The notes beneath the pieces were generated by a model. The model did no database searches. It had not been told where the DNA came from and saw nothing but the letters and a program-made list of their open reading frames with translations. DNA of 64,000 nucleotides, from assembly GCF_022539505.1 (NCBI RefSeq), contig NC_061508.1, positions 340,269,484-340,333,483 of the forward strand, in the 5' to 3' direction. The DNA comes from Lolium rigidum. Lineage: Eukaryota > Streptophyta > Magnoliopsida > Poales > Poaceae. Position numbers and translations under genes: made by a program. Numbering within the stretch: the first letter of the stretch is position 1; each line of letters starts with the position of its first letter. Of the stretch, positions 57,140 to 64,000 are shown in pieces.

Positions 57140-59251
57140 ATGGCCACTCCTGAAAATACTAAGTTGTGTGACTTCACAACCACAAATAATAATGATTTCT
57201 TATGCACACCTATTGCTCCACCTGCTACTACAGCAGAATTCTTTGAAATTAAACCTGCTTTACTAAATCTTGTTATGCGAGAGCAATTTTCTGGTGTTAG
57301 TTCTGATGATGGTGCTGCCCATCTCAATAATTTTGTTGAATTGTGTGAAATGCAAAAGTATAAAGATGTAGATGGTGACATTATAAAATTAAAATTGTTT
57401 CCTTTCTCATTAAAAGGAAGAGCTAAAGATTGGTTGCTATCTCTGCCTAAGAATAGTATTGATTCATGGACTAAATGCAAGGATGCTTTTATTGGTAGAT
57501 ATTATCCCCTGCTAAAATTATATCTTTGAGGAGTAGTATAATGAATTTTAAACAATTGGATAATGAGCATGTTGCACAAACTTGGGAAAGAATGAAATCT
57601 TTGGTTAAAAATTGCCCAACCCATGGATCGACTACTTGGATGATCATCCAAACCTTTTATGCAGGATCGAACTTTTCTTCGCGGAACCTATTGGATTCAG
57701 CTGCTGGAGGTACCTCTATGTCCATCACTCTTGGTGAGGCAACAAAGCTTCTTGATAATATGATGATTAATTACTCTGAATGGCACACGGAAAGAGCTCC
57801 ACAAGGTAAGAAGGTAAATTATGTCGAAGAAACCTCTTCCTTGAGTGATAAGATTGATGCTATTATGTCTATGCTTGTGAATGATAGGACTAATGTTGAT
57901 CCTAATAATGTTCCGTTAGCTTCATTGGTTGCCCAAGAAGAACATGTTGATGTAAACTTCATTAAAAATAATAATTTCAACAACAATGCTTATCGGAACA
58001 ATTCTAGTAATAACTATAGGCCATATCCTTATAATAATGGTAACAGTTATGGTAATTCTTATGGGAATTCTTACAAGAATAATACGAACACACCCCCTGG
58101 ACTTGAAGCTATGCTTAAAGAATTTATTAGTACACAAACTGCTTTTAACAAATCTGTTGAGGAAAAGCTCAATAAAATTGATATTCTCGCTTCTAAGGTT
58201 GATAGTCTTGCCTCTGATGTTGATCTTTTGAAATCGAAAGTTATGCCTAATAAGGATATTGAAAATAAAATTGTTACTACAGCAAATGCCATCCAAGTTA
58301 GAATTAATGAGAATATAAGATTGATGGCTGAATTGCATGCTAGGTGGGAAAGAGAAGAAAATGAAAAACTAGCTAAAGAGAATAATGTAGCTAAAGTTTG
58401 GACTATTACCACCACTAGCAATGCTAATGCTTCACATGTTGCTGCACCTCCTACTATCAATGGTAAAATAATTGGTGTTGGCAATGTTACTACTCCTAGT
58501 GCAAAGCCGGCAAAATTGCCGGAAACTGCTAAAACTGCTGAAACTGCCTGTGATAAAACTGCTGAAATTTTTTCCAACATTGGGGATGATGATCCCATTG
58601 CTTTAGATTATAATGGTTTGGATTTTGATGATTGCCACATCTCTGAAGTTATAAAGTTCTTACAAAAACTTGCTAAGAGTCCTAATGCTATTGCTATAAA
58701 CTTGGCTTTCACAAAACATATTACAAATGCTCTCATAAAAGCTAGAGAAGGGAAACTAGAACGTGAAACTTCTATTCCTAGGAAGCTAGAGGATGGTTGG
58801 GAGCCCATCATTAAGATGAAGGTCAATGACTTTGATTGTAATGCTTTATGTGATCTTGGTGCAAGTATTTCCGTTATGCCTAAGAAAATCTATAATATGC
58901 TTGACTTGCCACCATTGAAAAATTGTTATTTGGATGTTAATCTTGTTGATAATGCTATAAAGAAACCTTTGGGGAGAGTTGATAATGTTCGCATTACCGT
59001 TAACAATAACCTTGTCCCCGTTGATTTTGTTGTCTAGGATATTGAATGCAATGCATCTTGTCCCATTATATTGGGAAGACCTTTTCTTCGAACTGTTGGA
59101 GCTATCATTGATATGAAGGAAGGTAATATTAAATATCAATTTCCTCTCAAGAAAGGTATGGAACACTTCCCTAGAAAGAGAATGAAGTTACCTTTTGATT
59201 CTATTATTAGAACAAGTTATGATGTTGATACTTCGTCTCTTGATAATACTT
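57140..59251 (+). pseudogene. Gag-protease polyprotein (one frameshift, one stop)
   Basis: The start ATG at 57140 (MATPENTKLCDF) is conserved with the minus-strand element. Gag domain: LNNFVELCEMQKYKDVDGDI, LFPFSLKGRAKDWLLSLP, DAFIGRYYP. One base is missing near 57508 (TATCCCCTGCT), shifting the frame until 57526-59037. An Asn/Tyr-rich linker, a coiled-coil-like part (about 58140-58260), LPETAKTAETACDKTAEIF, then the aspartic protease: CDLGASISVMPKKIY near 58850, a TAG at 59035-59037, and CPIILGRPFLRTVGAIID (59056-59110). The product ends at 59251 (DTSSLDNT). The protease carries DLG rather than the usual DTG/DSG. Apart from the two lesions it is well preserved, which suggests fairly recent activity. 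Confidence 0.9.
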
Positions 59252-62200
59252 GATATACACTTTCTGCGCCTAGCTGAAAGGCGTTAAAGAAAAGCGCTTA
59301 TGGGAGACAACCCATGTTTTTACTACAGTACTTTTTGTTTTATATTTGAGTCTTGGAAGTTGTTTACTACTGTAGCAACCTCTCCTTATCTTAGTTTTGT
59401 GCATTGTTGTGCCAAGTAAAGTCGTTGATAGTAAGGTTCGTACTAGATTTGGATTACTGCGCAGAAACATATTTCTTTGCTGTCACGAATTTCGACCTGC
59501 CTCTCTGTAGGTAGCTCAGAAAAATATGCCAATTTACGTGCGTGATCCTCAGATATGTATGCAACTTTCATTCAATTTGAGAATTTTCATTTGAGCAAGT
59601 ATGGTGCCTCAATAAAATCCATCTTTACGGATCTGTTCTGTTTTGACAGATTCTGCCTTTTATTTCGCATTGCCTCTTTTGCTATGATGGATGAATTTCT
59701 TTGTTCCATTAATGTCCAGTAGCTTTGTGCAATGTCCAGAAGTGTTAAGAATGATTATGTCACCTCTGAACATGTGAATTTTTATTATGCACTAACCCTC
59801 TAATGAGTTGTTTCGAGTTTGGTGTGGAGGAAGTTTTCAAGGATCAAGAGAGGGAGATGATACAATATGATCAAGGAGAGTGAAAGCTCTAAGCTTGGGG
59901 ATGCCCCGATGGTTCACCCCTGCATATTTTAAGAAGACTCAAGCGTCTAAGCTTGGGGATGCCCAAGGCATCCCCTTCTTCATCGACAACATTATCAGGT
60001 TCCTCCCCCGAAACTATATTTTTATTCCATCACATCTTATGTGCTTTGCTTGGAGCGTCGGTTTGTTTTTGTTTTTGTTTTGTTTGAATAAAATGGATCC
60101 TAGCATTCATTGTGTGGGAGAGAGACACGCTCCGTTGTTGCATATGGACAAATATGTCCTTAGGCTTTACTCATAGTATTCATGGCGAAGGTTGAATCTT
60201 CTTCGTTAAATTGTTATATGGTTGGAATCGGGAAATGCTACATGTAGTAATTCTAAAATGTCTTGAATAATTTGATACTTGGCAATTGTTGTGCTCATGT
60301 TTAAGCTCTTGCATCATATACTTTGCACCTATTAATGAAGAAATACATAGAGCTTGCTAAAATTTGGTTTGCATATTTGGTCTCTCTAAAGTCTAGATAA
60401 TTTCTAGTATTGAGTTTTGAACAACAAGGAAGACGGTGTAGAGTCTTATAATGTTTACAATATGTCTTTTATGTGAGTTTTGCTGCACCGGTTCATCCTT
60501 GTGTTTGTTTCAAATAACCTTGCTAGTCTAAACCTTGTATCGAGAGGGAATACTTCTCATGCATCCAAAATCCTTGAGCAAACCACTATGCCATTTGTGT
60601 CCACCATACCTACCTACTACATGGTATTTCTCCGCCATTCCAAAATAAATTGCTTGAAGTGCTACCTTTAAAATTTCCATTCTTTACCTTTGCAATATAT
60701 AGCTCATGGGACTGATGTCTACGTTCCCCCTCCTTTCCTGTAGACAGTGTTGGGCCCCCAAGAGCAGAGGTTTGTAGAACAGCAGCAAGTTTTCCCTTAA
60801 GTGGATCACCCAAGGTTTATCGAACTCAGGGAGGAAGAGGTCAAAGATATCCCTCTCATGCAACCCCGCAACCACAAAGCAAGAAGTCTCTTGTGTCCCC
60901 AACACACCTAATAGGTGCACTAGTTCGGCGAAGAGATAGTGAAATACAGGTGGTATGAATAAGTATGAGCAGTAGCAACGGTGCCGTGAAAATAGCTTGC
61001 CGGCGTGTAGTTGATGGTGGTAGTATTGCAGCGAGTAGTAACACAGAGAAACAAGAAACAAGCAAGTAGTAACTCAGCAGTATTTAGGAACAAGGCCTAG
61101 GGATTACACTTTCACTAGTGGACACTCTCAACATTGATCACATAACAGAATAGATAAATGCATACTCTACACTTTTGTTGGATGATGAACACACTCGCGT
61201 AGGATTACACGAACCCTCAATGCCGGAGTTAACAAGCTCCACAATAATGCTCATGTTTTAGTAACCTTTAGTGTAAGATAGATCAACAGACTAAACCAAG
61301 TACTAGCATAGCATGCACACTCGTCACCTTCATGCATATGTAGGAGGAATAGATCACATCAATATTATCATAGCAATAGTTAACTTCGCAATCTACAAGA
61401 GATCATGATCATAGCATAAACCAAGTACTAACACGGTGCACACATCGTCACCTTTGCACACGTGCAGGAGGAATAAAACTACTTTAATAACACATCACTA
61501 GAGTAGCACATAGATAAATTGTGATACAAAACATATTGCAATCATAAAGAGATATAAATAAGCACTTCACTACGCCATTCATAACAAGTGAGTAAGTATT
61601 CCGTGAAATATAGCCTAAGAGACCCACACGGTGCACACACTCGTCACCTTTACACACGTGGGACAAGGAGTCTCCGGAGATCACATAAGTAAAACTCACT
61701 TGACTAGCATAGTGACATCTAGATTACAAGCATCATCATATGAATCTCAATCATGTAAGGCAGCTCATGAGATTATTGTATTGAAGCACATAGGAGAGAG
61801 ATGAACCACATAGCTACCGGTACAGCCCCGAGCCTCGATGGAGAACTACTCCCTCCTCATGGGAGCAGCAGCGGTGATGAAGATGGCGGTGGAGATGGCA
61901 GCGGTGTCGATGGAGAAGCCTTCCGGGGCACTTCCCCGCTCCGGCGAGGTGCCGGAACGAGACTCCTGTCCCCCGGATCTTGGCTTCGCGATGGCGGCGG
62001 CTCCGGAAGGTTTTCCGTATCGTGGTTTTTCGCATCGGGGTTTTCGCGACAGAGGCTTTATATAGGCGAAGAGGCGGCGCGAGAGGGCTTCGGGGGCCCA
62101 CACTATAGGGCGGCGCGGCCCCCTCCTCGGCCGCGCCGGCCTATAGTTTGGTGGGCCCGTGGCCCCCTCCGACCTCTCCGGTGTGTTCCGGATGCTTCCG

Positions 62201-63574
62201 GGAAAATAGGAACCCGGGTCTTCGTTTCGTCCAATTCCGAGAATATTTCGTTACTAGGATTTCTGAAACCAAAAACAGCGAGAAAACGGAACCGGCACTT
62301 CGGCATCTTGTTAATAGGTTAGTTCCAGAAAACGTACGAATATGACATAAAGTGTGCATAAAACATGTAGGTATCGTCAATAATATGGCATAGAACATAA
62401 GAAATTATCGATACGTCGGAGACGTATCAGGGACAAATAGCTTAAAAACTATTGTGGTATTGAATATGTACTTATGCACTTTATCTCTTATTAAGTTGCT
62501 TGTTGTGCGATAACCATGTTCCTGGGGACGCCATCAACTACTCTTTGTTGAATATCATGTGAGTTGCTATGCATGTCCGTCTTGTCTGAAGTAAGGGAGG
62601 TTTACCACTCATTTAATGGTTAGAGCATGCATATTGTTAGAGAAGAACATTGGGCCGCTAACTAAAGCCATGAATCATGGTGGAAGTTTCAGTTTTGGAC
62701 ATATATCCTCAATCTCATATGAGAACATTAATTGTTGCTAAATGCTTATGCATTAAAGAGGAGTCCATTATCTGTTGTCTATGTTGTTCCGGTATGGATG
62801 TCTAAGTTGAGAATAATCAAGAGCGAGAAATCCAAATGCGAGCTTTCTCCTTAGACCTTTGTACAGGCGGCATGGAGGTACCCCTTTGTGACACTTGGTT
62901 AAAACATGTGTATTGCGATAATCCCGGTAATCCAAGCTAATTAGGACAAGGTGCGGGCACTATTAGTATACTATGCATGAGGCTTACAACTTGTAAGATA
63001 TAATTTACATGATACATATGCTTTATTACTACCGTTGACAAAATTGTTTCTTGTTTTCAAAACCAAAGCTCTAGCACAAATATAGCAATCAATGCTTCCT
63101 CTCGCGAAGGGCCTTTCTTTTACTTTTATGTTGAGTCAGTTCACCTATCTCTCTCCACCTCAAGAAGCAAACACTTGTGTGAACTCGTGCATTGATTCTT
63201 ACATACTTGCATATTGCACTTGTTATATTACTTTACATTGACAATACCCATGAGATATACATGTTATAAGTTGAAAGCAACCGCTGAAACTTAATCTTCC
63301 TTTGTGTTGCTTCAATACCTTTACTTTGATTTATTGCTTTATGAGTTAACTCTTATGCAAGACTTATTGATGCTTGTCTTGAAAGTACTATTCATGAAAA
63401 GTCTTTGCTTTATGATTCAGCTTGTTTACTCATGTCATTACCATTGTTTTGATCGCTGCATTCATTACATATGCTTACAATAGTATGATCAAGGTTATGA
63501 TGGCATGTCACTCCGAAATTATCTTTGTTATCGTTTACCTGCTCGGGACGAGCGAGAACTAAGCTTGGGGATGC
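59252..63574 (+). other. Non-coding 3' region of the gag-protease element
   Basis: Without the solo LTR this is about 2.6 kb and collinear with 47100-49791. AAGCTTGGGGATGCC occurs at 59890, 59948 and 63560; the last is next to the 3' LTR and is the likely polypurine tract. Short open frames inside are not conserved between the two copies. Confidence 0.75.
60713..62429 (-). mobile_element. Solo LTR (type B), inverted, with GGGAC target duplication
   Basis: 1717 bp, starting on the minus strand at 62429 with TGATACGTCTCCGACG and ending GTAGACATCA at 60713. Perfect 5-bp duplication GGGAC at 60708-60712 and 62430-62434. The flanks join into the sequence seen uninterrupted near 48635. It is the product of LTR-LTR recombination of a full element. 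Confidence 0.93.
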
Positions 63575-64000
63575 CGATACGTCTCCGACGTATCGATAAT
63601 TTCTTATGTTCCATGCCACATTATTGATGATATCTACATGTTTTATACACATTATATGTCGTATTTATGCATTTTCCGGCACTAACCTATTAACGAGATG
63701 CCGAAGAGCCGATTCTTGTTTTCGCTCGTTTTTGGTTTCAGAAATCCTACGAAGGAAATATTCTCGGAATTGGACGAAATCAACGCCCAGGGTCCTATTT
63801 TTGCACGAAGCTTCCAGAAGACCGAGGGGGAAAGGAAGTGGGGCCACGAGGAGCCGACACCACAGGGCGGCGCGGCCTGGCCCTTGGCCGCGCGGCCCTG
63901 GTGTGTGGGGCCCTCGTGTGGCCCCCCGCGTTGCCCTTCCGCCTACTTAAAGCCTTCGTCGCGAAATCCCCGCGTACCGAGAGCCACGATTCGGAAAACC
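63575..64000 (+). mobile_element. 3' LTR (type A), cut by the window end
   Basis: Collinear with 55297-55722. It begins CGATACGTCTCCGACG directly after the GGGGATGC end of the internal region. Confidence 0.9.

Larger units (their letters stand above)
55297..64000 (+). mobile_element. Non-autonomous gag-protease Athila-like element (continues past the window)
   Basis: 5' LTR (55297-56887), intact tRNA-Asp PBS (56899-56916), gag-protease (57140-59251), about 4.3 kb non-coding DNA interrupted by a solo LTR, a purine-rich AAGCTTGGGGATGC and the 3' LTR from 63575. No RT, RNase H or integrase is present, so it matches the TR-GAG class of gag-only LTR elements described in plants. It inserted into the element whose pol lies at 51.4-54.9 kb. 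Confidence 0.88.

Noticed and set aside
1..64000. tRNA, rRNA, riboswitch or bacterial-type operon features
   Set aside because: I saw no cloverleaf, rRNA core or operon structure; the tRNA-like matches are retroelement primer sites.

Overview
This window looks like intergenic DNA from a large grass genome, most probably the cool-season Pooideae (wheat, barley, rye, oat or ryegrass relatives). The evidence is the repeat content: Athila-type Ty3/Gypsy elements whose LTRs begin TGATACGTCTCC and whose primer site matches plant tRNA-Asp, CACTA transposons with CACTAGTGGAAAA termini and GGTCCCGGTTCG subterminal repeats, an Au-like SINE, a Stowaway MITE and a grass Helitron. No complete, clearly functional host gene is visible. 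Almost every long reading frame belongs to a transposon, and nearly all carry frameshifts or stops.

Layout. 1-2904: right part of a CACTA element with a proline-rich second ORF and a Ulp1-like protease, inserted in a SINE whose tail remains at 2905-2976. 2977-4188: a segment that recurs in diverged form at about 23.2, 26.8, 28.4 and 38.5 kb. 4189-18791: a 14.6 kb Helitron without Rep/helicase. Its first 1.66 kb, including the 5' terminus, is tandemly duplicated, and it carries pieces of a callose synthase gene. A complete CACTA element (8906-15496, GTG target duplication) sits inside it. 18792-29342: old intergenic DNA, copies of the recurrent segment, CACTA terminal fragments and a possible organelle-derived patch near 20.1-20.45 kb. 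29343-34004: a CACTA-type element (ATG target duplication) whose interior is about five tandem copies of a 0.66 kb unit. 34285-35092: a SINE interrupted by a 5'-truncated LINE, each with its own target duplication. 35706-36155: a 70-bp minisatellite. About 36200-36692: the 5' end of a possible host gene, cut by an LTR.

The remainder (36693-64000) is a nest of Athila-like elements: a broken plus-strand LTR (36693-38031); CACTA debris; a minus-strand gag-protease element (39361-42717); a plus-strand gag-only element (42718-49791) whose two flanking LTRs are of different subtypes; an LTR fused to a protease-RT-RNaseH-integrase block that has lost its PBS and gag (49792-55296); and a gag-protease element (55297 to beyond the end) that contains a minus-strand solo LTR (60713-62429) with a perfect GGGAC target duplication.

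How the parts relate. Two of the LTR elements encode Gag without polymerase and share a long non-coding 3' region punctuated by AAGCTTGGGGATGCC motifs. They look like non-autonomous partners of pol-bearing relatives such as the block at 51.4-54.9 kb. The CACTA elements supply a TnpD-like transposase fragment and TnpA/Ulp1-like second genes. All functional statements rest on motifs read by eye; no database search was possible.
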